54,823 nucleotides of DNA, from the NCBI GenBank assembly GCA_902762855.1, contig CACWPR010000005.1, positions 1 to 54,823 of the forward strand. Direction: 5' to 3'. How positions within the stretch are numbered: position 1 is the first letter of the stretch; each line of letters opens with the position of its first letter. Positions 8,780-17,840 of this stretch are shown in pieces. The notes below the pieces were generated by a model, which saw only the letters and a program-made list of their open reading frames with translations, was not told where the DNA came from and did not search any database. Origin of the DNA: Ruminococcus flavefaciens. GTDB lineage: Bacteria > Bacillota > Clostridia > Oscillospirales > Ruminococcaceae. The translations under genes were made by a program, and so were the position numbers.

Positions 8780-9145
8780 ATGCCAAATTTCAAGAACAGC
8801 CGTATGGCTGAGGATATCAAAAGAGAACTTACAGCTATCCTCAGGGAGCTCAAGGACCCAAGGATAGACAAGATGCTGACAGTTGTGAGAGCTGACCTTT
8901 CAGGCGATATGTCCTCCTGCAAGGTGTACGTTTCCAGCTTTGAGGGCATGGAGCGTACTGCTGAATCTGTAAAGGGACTGAAAAATGCCTCCGGATTCAT
9001 CCGCAGAGAGCTCTTCGCAAGACTGAAGATGCGTAAGTCTCCGGAGCTGACATTCGTGGCGGATAACTCCATAGAGCGCAGCGCCGAGATAAGCAGAAAA
9101 CTCAGCAGCCTTAATACAGGCAAAGACAGCGATGAGGAGGAATGA
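8780..9145 (+). CDS. rbfA: 30S ribosome-binding factor RbfA
   Basis: Assembly factor that binds the 30S subunit near the 5' end of 16S rRNA and is needed for its final maturation. The 121-residue product fits the family: a KH-like domain with RMAEDIKRELTAILRELKDP near the start, LTVVRADLSGDMSSCKVYVS, and ELTFVADNSIERSAEIS near the end. AAAGGAGT precedes the ATG. The stop codon overlaps the start of the next gene (ATGA), which indicates coupling. Confidence 0.95.
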   Translation: MPNFKNSRMAEDIKRELTAILRELKDPRIDKMLTVVRADLSGDMSSCKVYVSSFEGMERTAESVKGLKNASGFIRRELFARLKMRKSPELTFVADNSIERSAEISRKLSSLNTGKDSDEEE

Positions 9146-10098
9146 CTATGTTTATAGGTTTCGCAGAGGCGGAAACGTTCCTCAGGAACTGTAAGGACGC
9201 AGTTATAATCACTCACCGCAACCCCGACGGCGACTGTATAGGAGCCGGATTCGGACTCAAGGATATACTGGAGCAGCTTGGAGTACGCAGCAGAGTAGTA
9301 TGCCATGACGGCTTCCCGGCAAGATATGCCTTCCTCACAGAGAACGGCGCCGGAGAGGACTTTGAGCCGGAGACTATAATCGCTGTTGACATAGCCGATA
9401 CAAAGCTCATGGGCAAGTACGAGGAGATATACGGCGGCAGGGTGCAGCTCTGCATCGACCACCATATCTCCAACAAGGCCTATGCAGACAAGACTCTTCT
9501 CCGAGGAGATGCAACTGCGGCCTGTGAGATAATCTATGACCTTGCAGTGTACATGGGTGTCAAAATAACAAGACACTGTGCTATGTGCCTTTATACCGGC
9601 ATAGCTACAGACTCCGGCTGCTTCAAGTACGACTGCACCACTCCCCGTGCTCATGAGATAGCAGCGGAGATGATGAGAAGGTACGACATAAATTTTGCAC
9701 GTATAAACAGATATATGTTCGACGTCAAGTCTGAGGGCAGGATGAAGCTGGAGAGCAGGATAAACGAGCTAATGGAGCTCTACCTGGACGGAAAGCTGGC
9801 CATAATCGCTGTCACACAGGACATGATGAAGGAAATGGGCATCGAAATGGAGGAACTGGAGGGCTTTGCTCCGCTGACTATCCAGCTTGAGAATACCGAG
9901 GTGGGCATACTTATGAGAGAGCGTCCGGACGGCGTGTTCAAATGCTCCTTCCGTTCAGCCTATGACGTCAATGTTTCAGCTATATGCCAGACTATAGGCG
10001 GCGGCGGTCACGCAAAGGCCGCAGGCTGCACTGTTGAAGGCGACCTGGAATCTGCAAAGAAGTTCCTTATAGGAGCTGTAGAAAGGGCGCTGAACTGA
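9142..10098 (+). CDS. nrnA: DHH-family phosphoesterase, NrnA-like
   Basis: Predicted nanoRNase / 3',5'-bisphosphate phosphatase that degrades 2-5-nt RNAs and pAp. The 318 residues comprise a DHH domain with NPDGDCIG near residue 28 (metal-binding Asp pair), AVDIADT near 80 and the CIDHH motif near 104, then a DHHA1 domain ending in GGGGHAKAAGC near 286. Its position between rbfA and truB is the usual one in Firmicutes. The ATG at 9142 overlaps the rbfA stop; a second ATG at 9148 is an alternative start. truB begins on the last base of this gene. Confidence 0.9.
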   Translation: MTMFIGFAEAETFLRNCKDAVIITHRNPDGDCIGAGFGLKDILEQLGVRSRVVCHDGFPARYAFLTENGAGEDFEPETIIAVDIADTKLMGKYEEIYGGRVQLCIDHHISNKAYADKTLLRGDATAACEIIYDLAVYMGVKITRHCAMCLYTGIATDSGCFKYDCTTPRAHEIAAEMMRRYDINFARINRYMFDVKSEGRMKLESRINELMELYLDGKLAIIAVTQDMMKEMGIEMEELEGFAPLTIQLENTEVGILMRERPDGVFKCSFRSAYDVNVSAICQTIGGGGHAKAAGCTVEGDLESAKKFLIGAVERALN

Positions 10099-11003
10099 TG
10101 AACGGTATACTCTGTGTCAACAAGCCCCAGGGGTTCACGTCCTTTGACGTTATCGCAAAGCTCAGGGGAATACTCCGTATAAGAAGACTGGGCCATGCCG
10201 GCACTCTTGACCCTATGGCTACGGGAGTACTGCCGGTTTTTGTGGGAAATGCCACCAAGGCCTGTGATATAATGCCCAATGACCAGAAAAGCTACCTGGC
10301 CGGTTTCAGGCTGGGGCAGACCTCCGATACCCAGGACGTCTGGGGGACCGTGAGGGACGTATCAGATATGGCTGTCACCGAGGATGACATCCTCGCAGTA
10401 CTGCCGGAGTTCACCGGCAGGATAATGCAGCTCCCACCTATGTATTCAGCAGTGCAGGTGAACGGAAAGCGTCTCTATGACCTTGCAAGGCAGGGCATAG
10501 AGGTGGAGCGTCAGCTCCGTGAGATAGAGGTAAACTCGCTTGCTGTCTTTGAGTACGACCCGGTCACCCGTGAGGGTATACTGGAGATCGACTGCGGAAG
10601 AGGTACCTATATCAGGACCATAATCAATGACATAGGCGAAAAACTGGGCTGCGGAGGTATAATGACATCGTTGTTAAGAGATTCCTCATGCGGTTTTACC
10701 ATAAATGACTGCCACACACTCGATGAGATACAGCAGGCCAGGGACGAGGACAGGCTCGAAGAGCTGATCTTCCCGGTTGACAGGGTGTTTGAGTCTCTGC
10801 CGGAGCTCGTTCTTGGCGAAGCACAGGCAAGGATGTACCGCAATGGTGTAAAGCTGGACCTTTCAAGAGTAAGAGGCATAGTCTCCGGACAGGACAGCTA
10901 CCGGGTCTACGGTCCCGGACACAGCTTCATCGGAACGGCCGCTGCTGACCGTGAAGAGGGAGTTCTCCGGATAGGAAAGAATCTGGGGGGAGACAATGGC
11001 TGA
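10098..11003 (+). CDS. truB: tRNA pseudouridine-55 synthase TruB
   Basis: Makes pseudouridine at position 55 in the T-loop of tRNAs. The 301-residue enzyme has the catalytic motif GHAGTLDPMATGVLP with nucleophile Asp38, QLPPMYSAVQVNGKRLYDLA, and CGRGTYIRTI, all TruB signatures. A C-terminal PUA-like region follows from about 240. The start codon shares its first A with the stop of the preceding nrnA, and the stop lies 8 nt inside ribF. Confidence 0.96.
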   Translation: MNGILCVNKPQGFTSFDVIAKLRGILRIRRLGHAGTLDPMATGVLPVFVGNATKACDIMPNDQKSYLAGFRLGQTSDTQDVWGTVRDVSDMAVTEDDILAVLPEFTGRIMQLPPMYSAVQVNGKRLYDLARQGIEVERQLREIEVNSLAVFEYDPVTREGILEIDCGRGTYIRTIINDIGEKLGCGGIMTSLLRDSSCGFTINDCHTLDEIQQARDEDRLEELIFPVDRVFESLPELVLGEAQARMYRNGVKLDLSRVRGIVSGQDSYRVYGPGHSFIGTAAADREEGVLRIGKNLGGDNG

Positions 11004-11874
11004 GAAAAAAGCTGTAGCTCTGGGACTTTTCGACGGAGTTCACTTAGGACACAGGGCAGTCATCAGCAGGCCGGTCAGTATGGCGGCTCAGGGACTTGTT
11101 CCCGGTGTCTTTACATTCAGAAACACAACTCTTGCCTATAAACAGGGCAGGAGCATAGAATACATCTATACAGACAGCTACAAGGAAAGACTGGTACGCA
11201 GACTGGGCATATCAGAGGTGTTCAGCGAGGACTTCCGGGAACTCCGGGAGCTCTCAGGCGAGGAGTTCGCAAGAGACATACTCTCCAGGCGGCTGGATGC
11301 CGCCTGTGTGGTGTGCGGAACTGATTTCAGGTTCGGCAGGAACGCATCCTGCGGGATAAATGAGCTTGCAGAGCTGGGAAAAAAGTATGGCTTTGCAGCG
11401 GAGGTGGCAGATGATGTCACTGCAGACGGAGAGAATATATCCTCCAAACGAATAAGGGCACTGCTCCGGGAAGGAAGTCCCGAAAAGGCCGCTCTGCTCC
11501 TTGGAGAGAAGTACACTGTGTCAGGAGAGACTGTATATGGCAATCAGATAGGCCGTACCATTGATTTCCCCACAGTCAACCAGCTCTTTGAGGAGGGACA
11601 GCTCGTGCCTAAATGCGGAGTCTACAGCTCCTCGGTGGCTATAGACGGCACAGAGTACCGTGCGGTCACGAATATAGGAGTAAAGCCTACCATAGCAGGT
11701 GAGCGCTCTCCGCTGGCAGAGACACATATCCTCGGTTTTTCCGGGGACCTTTACGGCAGATACCTTGAAGTACGGCTGAACAGCTTTATCCGCCCTGAGC
11801 AGAAGTTCTCCTCCCTTGAGGAGCTCCGCAGTCAGATACAGCAGGATATTTCCTTTGCTGAAAAAGACATATAA
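10996..11874 (+). CDS. ribF: Riboflavin kinase / FAD synthetase RibF
   Basis: Bifunctional enzyme making FMN from riboflavin and ATP, then FAD from FMN and ATP. The 292 residues hold an N-terminal nucleotidyltransferase domain (LGLFDGVHLGHRAVI near residue 9, CGTDFRFGRNASCG near 109, SSKRIRALL near 150) and a C-terminal riboflavin kinase domain from about 170 (GNQIGRTIDFPTVN). It is the last gene of the rimP operon, overlapping truB by 8 nt. rpsO and pnp, which often follow, are absent. I see no clear terminator after it. Confidence 0.95.
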   Translation: MAEKKAVALGLFDGVHLGHRAVISRPVSMAAQGLVPGVFTFRNTTLAYKQGRSIEYIYTDSYKERLVRRLGISEVFSEDFRELRELSGEEFARDILSRRLDAACVVCGTDFRFGRNASCGINELAELGKKYGFAAEVADDVTADGENISSKRIRALLREGSPEKAALLLGEKYTVSGETVYGNQIGRTIDFPTVNQLFEEGQLVPKCGVYSSSVAIDGTEYRAVTNIGVKPTIAGERSPLAETHILGFSGDLYGRYLEVRLNSFIRPEQKFSSLEELRSQIQQDISFAEKDI

Positions 11875-11893
11875 TATTCAGTCTGCTTTCACT

Positions 11894-11922
11894 TTGCTGT
11901 CACAAACAAGAATTAATATAAT
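11894..11922 (+). promoter_or_regulatory. Promoter of the Gld-type ABC operon
   Basis: -35 TTGCTG (11894-11899), 17-nt spacer, -10 TATAAT (11917-11922). The leader of about 95 nt contains two small hairpins, GCCGCA/TGCGGC (11930-11942) and CGTCTG/CAGACG (about 11975-11994). Neither is followed by a T-run. Confidence 0.75.
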
Positions 11923-12021
11923 ATATACTGCCGCAGTGCGGCAAAAAAACATAGAACTGTAACTTCTATTGCCACGTCTGCCTGTATCAGACGACGGGAC
12001 GCAGTTAGAGGAGGGTTTCCA

Positions 12022-13107
12022 ATGATAGAAGTTAAAAATCTGACCAAGCGTTACGGCGATAAAAGAGCCGTCAACGACATCAGCTTCAAGGTCGAAAAAG
12101 GCGAGATACTGGGATTCCTCGGCCCTAACGGAGCCGGAAAGTCCACAACTATGAATATGCTCACCGGATATATCTCATCCACATCCGGTCAGATACTCAT
12201 AAACGGTATAGACATCCTGGAAGAGCCGAAGAAGGCAAAGGCAAATATAGGCTATCTCCCTGAGATACCGCCGCTCTACATGGATATGACCGTAGATGCA
12301 TACCTGAATTTCGTGTTCGACCTCAAAAAGTGCAAGCTGCCACGCAAGGCTCATCTTACAGACGTCTGCAACCTCTGCAAGATAAGCGACGTCCGTCCGA
12401 GACTTATAAAGAACCTCTCAAAGGGATATAAGCAGAGAGTCGGACTTGCTCAGGCACTTATAAACAATCCCCCTGTGCTCATCCTCGACGAGCCTACAGT
12501 TGGTCTGGACCCCAATCAGATAATCGAGATACGCTCCCTTATCAAGAAACTGGGCAAGAGACATACTGTCATACTCTCGTCCCACATACTGCCGGAGATA
12601 CAGGCTGTATGCGACAGGATAATCATTATCAATAAGGGCGTTGTAGCCGCTGACGGCACTGCTGATGAGATAGCCAAGAATATCACTAATGAGCACAAGA
12701 TGACTCTTAGGATAGAAGGCCCCACTCATACAAAGACCGATAAGGAACAGATAGTAAAGGCCATTAAGGAGATAAGCGGAGTCAAGTATGTCCGTGCCGA
12801 CATGGAGCGTGAAAAGGGTATATATGACTACGATGTGGAGACTGACGGCAAGACAGACGTCCGCAGAGACATCAACAAGCTCTGCTTTGAGAACGGCTGG
12901 AATATCCTGATGCTCCAGCTCTCAGACCTTACTCTTGAGGACATCTTCCTGAAGATAACCATGGGCGAGTCCCTGGATGTCAAGGAGGAAAAGGCGGAGA
13001 AAAAGCCCCGGATAAAGATAAACCTTATGACTGAGGCAGAGGCAAAGGCCGCAGATGAGGCCGCCGCTGATGATGAGTCTGATGAAGAGAAAGGGGACGA
13101 GGAATAA
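12022..13107 (+). CDS. ABC transporter ATP-binding protein (GldA-like)
   Basis: ATPase subunit of an ABC exporter. The 361 residues contain Walker A GPNGAGKSTT (about 37-46), signature LSKGYKQRVGLAQAL (about 133), Walker B VLILDEPTVGLD (about 155) and the switch His in SSHIL. A C-terminal extension past 240 ends in an Ala/Glu/Asp-rich tail. GAGGAGG precedes the ATG. The gene overlaps the permease gene by one base and is followed by a GldG-like protein and a DUF4340 protein, the layout of Gld-type transporters. Known: GldAFG is linked to gliding in Bacteroidetes. In a Firmicute the substrate is unknown and gliding should not be assumed. Confidence 0.9.
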   Translation: MIEVKNLTKRYGDKRAVNDISFKVEKGEILGFLGPNGAGKSTTMNMLTGYISSTSGQILINGIDILEEPKKAKANIGYLPEIPPLYMDMTVDAYLNFVFDLKKCKLPRKAHLTDVCNLCKISDVRPRLIKNLSKGYKQRVGLAQALINNPPVLILDEPTVGLDPNQIIEIRSLIKKLGKRHTVILSSHILPEIQAVCDRIIIINKGVVAADGTADEIAKNITNEHKMTLRIEGPTHTKTDKEQIVKAIKEISGVKYVRADMEREKGIYDYDVETDGKTDVRRDINKLCFENGWNILMLQLSDLTLEDIFLKITMGESLDVKEEKAEKKPRIKINLMTEAEAKAADEAAADDESDEEKGDEE

Positions 13108-13853
13108 TGGGCGCTATTTACAGACGTGAGATGGGCTCTTTCTTTACATCGGGACTGGGCTACGTTTTCCTCACAGTATTCTATATCGCATCCGGATATT
13201 TCTTCTATAATGATGTTGTAAAGTCCGGACTCAGTGACACTTCACCGATGTTCGTATCAATGTTCATAGTCGTTATCTTCCTGATACCGGTACTCACCAT
13301 GAGACTGCTCAGCGAAGAGAAGAAGAACCGTACAGACCAGGGACTCCTTACAGCTCCTATCGGGCTCTGGGAACTGGTACTGGGCAAGTTCTTTGCCGCA
13401 TTCACACTCTATGTTATCGCAGAGAGCATAATCTTTGTCTATGCGGTGATACTCAGATACCTCGGAGATATAGTATGGCCTTCACTGCTGGGCAACTACT
13501 TTGCAATGCTCATACTGGGTGCCGCATTCATAGCAATAGGTATATTCATCTCCTCACTTACTGAGAACCAGATGTCCTCAGCAGTAGTATCAGTATTCAT
13601 ATTCCTGGTGCTCTACGCATTTGATGACTCTGCACTGGATAAGCTCAACAGCAATTCCTTCTTCAGCAAGGTATTCAAGGTAGGCACAAGAGAAAAGATG
13701 CTGGACTTCCTTTCTCATCTGTCCATGCGGTCAAGATATACTGAATTCACCAAGGGTGTATTCAGTCTTTCAAGTATAGTATTCTTCCTTAGCATCGTTT
13801 TCCTCTTCAACTTCTTCACAGTAAGAGTTTTAGAGAAGAAACGCTGGGCATGA
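13107..13853 (+). CDS. ABC transporter permease (GldF-like, ABC-2 type)
   Basis: 248-residue integral membrane protein with about six hydrophobic segments: one near 15-35, one near 45-65, a pair around 95-120 and 125-150, one near 155-175, and a last one near 220-242. After the second segment comes a charged SEEKKNRTDQGLLTAPI motif typical of ABC-2 permeases (EKerGTletLLtaPi). Its start shares one base with the stop of the ATPase gene, so the two are coupled. It is the membrane pore of the exporter encoded by the neighbouring genes. Confidence 0.87.
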   Translation: MGAIYRREMGSFFTSGLGYVFLTVFYIASGYFFYNDVVKSGLSDTSPMFVSMFIVVIFLIPVLTMRLLSEEKKNRTDQGLLTAPIGLWELVLGKFFAAFTLYVIAESIIFVYAVILRYLGDIVWPSLLGNYFAMLILGAAFIAIGIFISSLTENQMSSAVVSVFIFLVLYAFDDSALDKLNSNSFFSKVFKVGTREKMLDFLSHLSMRSRYTEFTKGVFSLSSIVFFLSIVFLFNFFTVRVLEKKRWA

Positions 13854-13873
13854 CCTCATCATGAAAGGAAGGT

Positions 13874-15505
13874 ATGATAAGTATGAAGAAAACTGAAAAC
13901 GAGGATATCAAAACAGGCGGCAGCACCGAGACAAAAAGCTCCGGTGCCATGAAGAAGGTCAAGTATGGTTCAATGTCGCTGATAACTATAGCGATTGTAA
14001 TAGCTATAGTTATAGTTGTGAACATAATGGCATCACTTATGGAAAAGCGCAGGCCCATGAAGCTGGACCTCACTGCCGACAACAGATATGACCTCAGCGA
14101 CGAGACTATAGACGTGCTGAAAAACCTTGACGAGGATGTTGAGATACTTATTACAATGCCCCGTACAGATTTCGATGCAATGGCTGAACAGGCAAATTAC
14201 AGCTACCAGCTCTATTTCCGTATGTACTACGGCATTGAGCCTGAGCCCCTTGACTTCCCCTACGAGATGATACCGATAATCCTTGACAAGTACGAGATGT
14301 ACTCCAAGCAGGGTGACGGCAAGGGCGAAGTAAAGGTAAAGTACGTCAACCTCAGCACAGACCCTGATGCTATCTCAAAGTACACCAAGTACTATAACGG
14401 TGAGATAACAAAGAACAGTATGGTATTCTACTCCGGAGAGAATGTAAAGGTCCTCACCGAGTCCGATATCAATAACATGATAACTGCCGATGCTGCGGCT
14501 GCACAGAATCAGTCCGTATCACTGGTATTCGCAGGTGAGAGCATAATCACCTCACAGATAATGAACGTCACCGACTCACATATCGTAAAGGTGGCATTTG
14601 CTGACAAGATGAACGGCAGCAATATCTACCGTGAGGACTATTCAGAGGTAGTCAGCACACTGAAGGATGAGCTCCTTGCAAAGAACGGCTACGACTGCAC
14701 AGAGATAGACATTGCCAAGGACGAGCTTGACACAGAGCTCTATGATATGGTAGTCATCCCTATGCCGCAGAACGATTTCAGCGATGCTGTCATAGATTCT
14801 CTCGGAGACTTTATGTACAACTCCGAGAACTACGGCAAGAATATGCTTTACATCCCTGACCTTGCCGCTACAAATCTCACAAATATCGACGAGTTCCTTG
14901 CAGACTGGAGCATACAGGTCGAGCCCTGGATACTGGGTGACCCCCAAGCTATGGGCAGCAATCCCACAAGCATCGTGCTCAGTATTGCAGACGAGGAGTC
15001 TGTAGGAGCTATCCCCAACGACTCACTGCCTATAGTTGCTCCGTATTCAAGAGAAATATCCATTCTCTCCAAGAACAACCAGTGTGTGACTACAGCGGTT
15101 CTGAAGTCATCTTCAATGTCTGCACCCTACAGCGCACTCTCAGATGACGCCGCTCCTTCAACTGATATGGGCGAGAGAAATGTAGTTGTAAAGTCCACAA
15201 AGGAGCATGGAGTTCAGTTCGATGTATTCCGCAGCAATCTCCTTGTAGTGGGAAGCTCAATGTTTACAGACAAGGAGCTCATAGTCCAGTCCAGCACCTA
15301 CAACAATGCAAATGTACTGCTGAACATACTCAATACTATGACCGGCAAAGAGACAGGTGTTGTTATCCCTGAAAAGGCTCTCCAGCACGCAGTCATAGCA
15401 CCTACAGCAAAGCAGAGCAACGGCATAGTGACAATTCTTGTTGTTATCCCTGTTATCGTTGCACTGATAGGTATAGTTGTTCTGATAAGGAGAAAGAATC
15501 GATGA
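13874..15505 (+). CDS. Gld-type ABC accessory protein (GldG-like)
   Basis: 543-residue protein with one membrane segment near 35-57 and another near the C terminus (about 517-538), enclosing a large extracytoplasmic domain. The RRPMKLDLTADNRYDLSDET stretch just after the first segment is the marker of the GldG / ABC-type uncharacterised transport family (N-terminal domain DUF7088-like), which is thought to work with the permease. The start is uncertain: ATG 13874 sits very close to AAAGGAAGG (13864-13872), while ATG 13883 has better spacing. The stop overlaps the start of the DUF4340 gene by 4 nt. Confidence 0.83.
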   Translation: MISMKKTENEDIKTGGSTETKSSGAMKKVKYGSMSLITIAIVIAIVIVVNIMASLMEKRRPMKLDLTADNRYDLSDETIDVLKNLDEDVEILITMPRTDFDAMAEQANYSYQLYFRMYYGIEPEPLDFPYEMIPIILDKYEMYSKQGDGKGEVKVKYVNLSTDPDAISKYTKYYNGEITKNSMVFYSGENVKVLTESDINNMITADAAAAQNQSVSLVFAGESIITSQIMNVTDSHIVKVAFADKMNGSNIYREDYSEVVSTLKDELLAKNGYDCTEIDIAKDELDTELYDMVVIPMPQNDFSDAVIDSLGDFMYNSENYGKNMLYIPDLAATNLTNIDEFLADWSIQVEPWILGDPQAMGSNPTSIVLSIADEESVGAIPNDSLPIVAPYSREISILSKNNQCVTTAVLKSSSMSAPYSALSDDAAPSTDMGERNVVVKSTKEHGVQFDVFRSNLLVVGSSMFTDKELIVQSSTYNNANVLLNILNTMTGKETGVVIPEKALQHAVIAPTAKQSNGIVTILVVIPVIVALIGIVVLIRRKNR

Positions 15506-17079
15506 AAAAACAAGTCAAGGGTATCATCGGTCTGGGAGCAGTCCTTGCCGTTCTCGGCGGAGGACTTGCCTTCCTTAAACTCACTGACGACACCGGCAGC
15601 GACAGCTCCGATACATCCTCAGCATCCGCAGACCCAATGGTCACAACAGCAGCTCAGGGCGCAGGTATAGTTCTTGTGGAGGATACCACTGCACTGCCTG
15701 TTCCTCTGGACCAGGCTCCCCAGGGCGATGACCATATGCACGCTGTAGAGGGCGTAGTCAAGAGCGTCGATATTGTCAACAGCACCGGCGAGCTCCACGT
15801 TGTAAGAGGAGCGGACAAGGAGGACGGTACCCCAGGATATACGCTCAAAGGCTACGAGGACGTTACTTTAGACCTCTCAGTGAATACCATACCCAACAAC
15901 GCAAACGGACTTGTGTCCGCATCTGTTATCGAGGAGAACTGCCAGGACCTTTCAAAGTTCGGCCTTGAGGACCCGGAAATAACTGCGGTGCTCACCTATG
16001 AGGACGGAGTCGTAAGAAAGTATTATGTGGGCATAAAGAACCCCGCATCCACAACTGAGACCTATTTCATGGTGGACGGCAGCAATACTGTTTATACCGT
16101 AAATAACTCATCTCTGGCAAACTACTACAAGTCAGCAGAGGATTTCATCAGCAGGACTATACTTGAAGCTCCTGAAAGCACTGATGACTATCCCATAGTC
16201 AACGAGCTGGATATAGTCCGTGACGATATAGACTATGATATGGTCATAAAGTACGGCGAGAACAGTGATGATGAAAAGTCAGGCGGGACCTCAGCTACAC
16301 ATGAGCTTGTTGAACCTGTACACGCATTCCTTACTGTGGAGCGTTCAACAGACATCGTTACCGGTATGTTCGGACTTACAGCCGATGACCTTTATAAGGT
16401 ACACTGCACAGAGGCAGACATTGCAGGCGCAGGACTCAGCGAGCCATTCTGCAAGGTAACAATGGCCTGCGGAGACGGCAATACCTACGTACTGCTCATC
16501 AGCGAGGTCTTTACTGAGAATGAGAACGAGAGAAAATGCTATGTTATGCTTGAAGGCGGCAATATCATCTATACAATATCCGCTGATAAGCTGAAATGGC
16601 TCACATTAAAGCCTATCGACATAACCTCCCGACTCATAATAGCCAACTATGTATGGTATATCGACAAGATAACATATAAGTGCGGAGACAGCATAAATGA
16701 GTTTGAGATATCACCCAAGGACGATACAAAGGACCGTTACTACAGCGATGCTTCTGATTTTAACGTAACACGCAACGGGAAGGCCTTCGATCCTGAAAGA
16801 TACAGACAGCTCTATTCCTTCCTGCTCAAGGCAAATGGTGAGGACTTCGCACTTGATGAAGAGATACCTGCCGGTGAGCCTATGGTATCTATAGACCTTA
16901 ATGACAATTACCTCAACGAGAAGCATTCAATACAATTCTACGATTACTCCGCTATGACAACACTTATTGTTGTTGACGGCGAACCTAAATTCTTCGGCTC
17001 CAAGTCCTATGCACAGACTCTTGTGGACAACATCAAAAAGCTCGACACCGGAGAAGAATACGTTCTTACATGGAAATAA
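15502..17079 (+). CDS. DUF4340-domain membrane-anchored protein
   Basis: 525-residue protein with one N-terminal membrane anchor (about 8-27) and a large extracytoplasmic part. It has two DUF4340-like stretches, around 115-230 (SKFGLEDPEITAVLTYEDG) and around 275-350 (FGLTADDL, SEPFCKVTMACGDG). Each follows the family pattern in which a -GL-dP- segment precedes a beta-strand-rich module. DUF4340 proteins regularly follow GldG-like genes, and the 4-nt overlap here supports a joint function. The Asp/Ser/Thr-rich stretch after the anchor is a flexible stalk. Molecular role unknown. Confidence 0.82.
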   Translation: MKKQVKGIIGLGAVLAVLGGGLAFLKLTDDTGSDSSDTSSASADPMVTTAAQGAGIVLVEDTTALPVPLDQAPQGDDHMHAVEGVVKSVDIVNSTGELHVVRGADKEDGTPGYTLKGYEDVTLDLSVNTIPNNANGLVSASVIEENCQDLSKFGLEDPEITAVLTYEDGVVRKYYVGIKNPASTTETYFMVDGSNTVYTVNNSSLANYYKSAEDFISRTILEAPESTDDYPIVNELDIVRDDIDYDMVIKYGENSDDEKSGGTSATHELVEPVHAFLTVERSTDIVTGMFGLTADDLYKVHCTEADIAGAGLSEPFCKVTMACGDGNTYVLLISEVFTENENERKCYVMLEGGNIIYTISADKLKWLTLKPIDITSRLIIANYVWYIDKITYKCGDSINEFEISPKDDTKDRYYSDASDFNVTRNGKAFDPERYRQLYSFLLKANGEDFALDEEIPAGEPMVSIDLNDNYLNEKHSIQFYDYSAMTTLIVVDGEPKFFGSKSYAQTLVDNIKKLDTGEEYVLTWK

Positions 17080-17127
17080 ACAGGAGCGCAGTGCCACGCT
17101 GAAAACGCTCCGGAAACGGAGGAAAAA

Positions 17128-17397
17128 ATGAACGACAGATTTTTTATGTACAAGGGCTATCCGCTGGTAAGAAAGGGCAATGAGCTCTATTACGGATATA
17201 TGTCAGACCCCTTTGTTATATGGATACAGGTCATAGCAACTAACGATGACAAGTCAGCGAAGAAGGTAAGGGTGGTGCAGATGGCTACAAAGACAGACGA
17301 CCCCATGAAGGCATTCGTAAAGAACACCGAGAAGGAATGCGGACTTTACGAGGCACTCGACATTGCTAATGTATGGCTTGAAAAGGCTCTCGCTTAA
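17128..17397 (+). CDS. Small conserved-looking protein, function unknown
   Basis: 89 residues with no signal peptide or membrane segment. It is basic and mixed alpha/beta in appearance (FMYKGYPLVRKGNELYYGYM, then VIWIQVIATNDDKSAKKVRVV, then a C-terminal helix ending NVWLEKALA). GGAGG precedes the ATG. It lies 48 nt after the DUF4340 gene and is followed at once by a strong terminator, so it closes the ABC operon. I recognise no family. Its coding quality is supported by the ribosome site, the terminator and base use like its neighbours. Confidence 0.75.
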   Translation: MNDRFFMYKGYPLVRKGNELYYGYMSDPFVIWIQVIATNDDKSAKKVRVVQMATKTDDPMKAFVKNTEKECGLYEALDIANVWLEKALA

Positions 17398-17408
17398 TAA
17401 CGGAATAT

Positions 17409-17438
17409 AGGACGCACATTTAAGTGCGTCCTTTTTTG
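17409..17438 (+). terminator. Terminator of the ABC operon
   Basis: 9-bp perfect stem AGGACGCAC/GTGCGTCCT (17409-17417, 17424-17432), 6-nt loop and a T-run (17432-17437). Confidence 0.92.
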
Positions 17439-17482
17439 TACAGTTAAAATTGGTTAAAAATAAAATAAAAGTTCTGTCCCTC

Positions 17483-17511
17483 TTGACTTTTGCGAAGATA
17501 TGTTCTATAAT
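17483..17511 (+). promoter_or_regulatory. Promoter of the small-protein/decarboxylase/holB operon
   Basis: -35 TTGACT (17483-17488), 17-nt spacer, -10 TATAAT (17506-17511), close to consensus. An AT-rich stretch (17446-17470) precedes it. No later terminator or strong promoter appears before 22505, so it may drive all seven genes. Confidence 0.88.
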
Positions 17512-17606
17512 AATAATCACAAGGAATAGAACATTTGTTCATCGCTGCTTTTTTTCTCCCTTAATTATCAAATATACAGTTATCTGCCGAAAGGGGGACT
17601 CCCACA

Positions 17607-17840
17607 ATGAAAGAACTATTGAACTGCTATCAGGAAAGCCGTGCTAAGGTCCTGGACCGTATACATCAGCTCACAAGTCAGAGAAATGCGCTGAGAGCAA
17701 AGGGCGATATTGCCGGAATAGCCGAGCTTGACCTGGAAAGAAGGATAAAGCTGCTCTACACAGAGCACGAGGAACTCTCGGACATCGTCAGGCATCTTGA
17801 CGGATATGTGAGGAGGGCGGAAGAACGTGTCGAAACGTGA
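17607..17840 (+). CDS. Small helical protein of unknown function
   Basis: 77 residues, strongly charged and predicted almost wholly helical: a first helix with KELLNCYQESRAKVLDRIHQ, then LERRIKLLYTEHEELSDIVR, with heptad-like hydrophobic spacing suggesting a two-helix coiled coil. GGGGGA lies 8-12 nt before the ATG. Its last 14 nt overlap the GTG start of the sigma-region-4-like gene, so the two are translationally coupled and their products may bind each other. No family recognised. Confidence 0.7.
   Translation: MKELLNCYQESRAKVLDRIHQLTSQRNALRAKGDIAGIAELDLERRIKLLYTEHEELSDIVRHLDGYVRRAEERVET

Noticed and set aside
11930-11949. GCCGCA/TGCGGC hairpin followed by A-run, as terminator of ribF
   Set aside because: The run is A on the plus strand, and on the minus strand the T-run precedes the stem. 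It lies in the leader after a good promoter.
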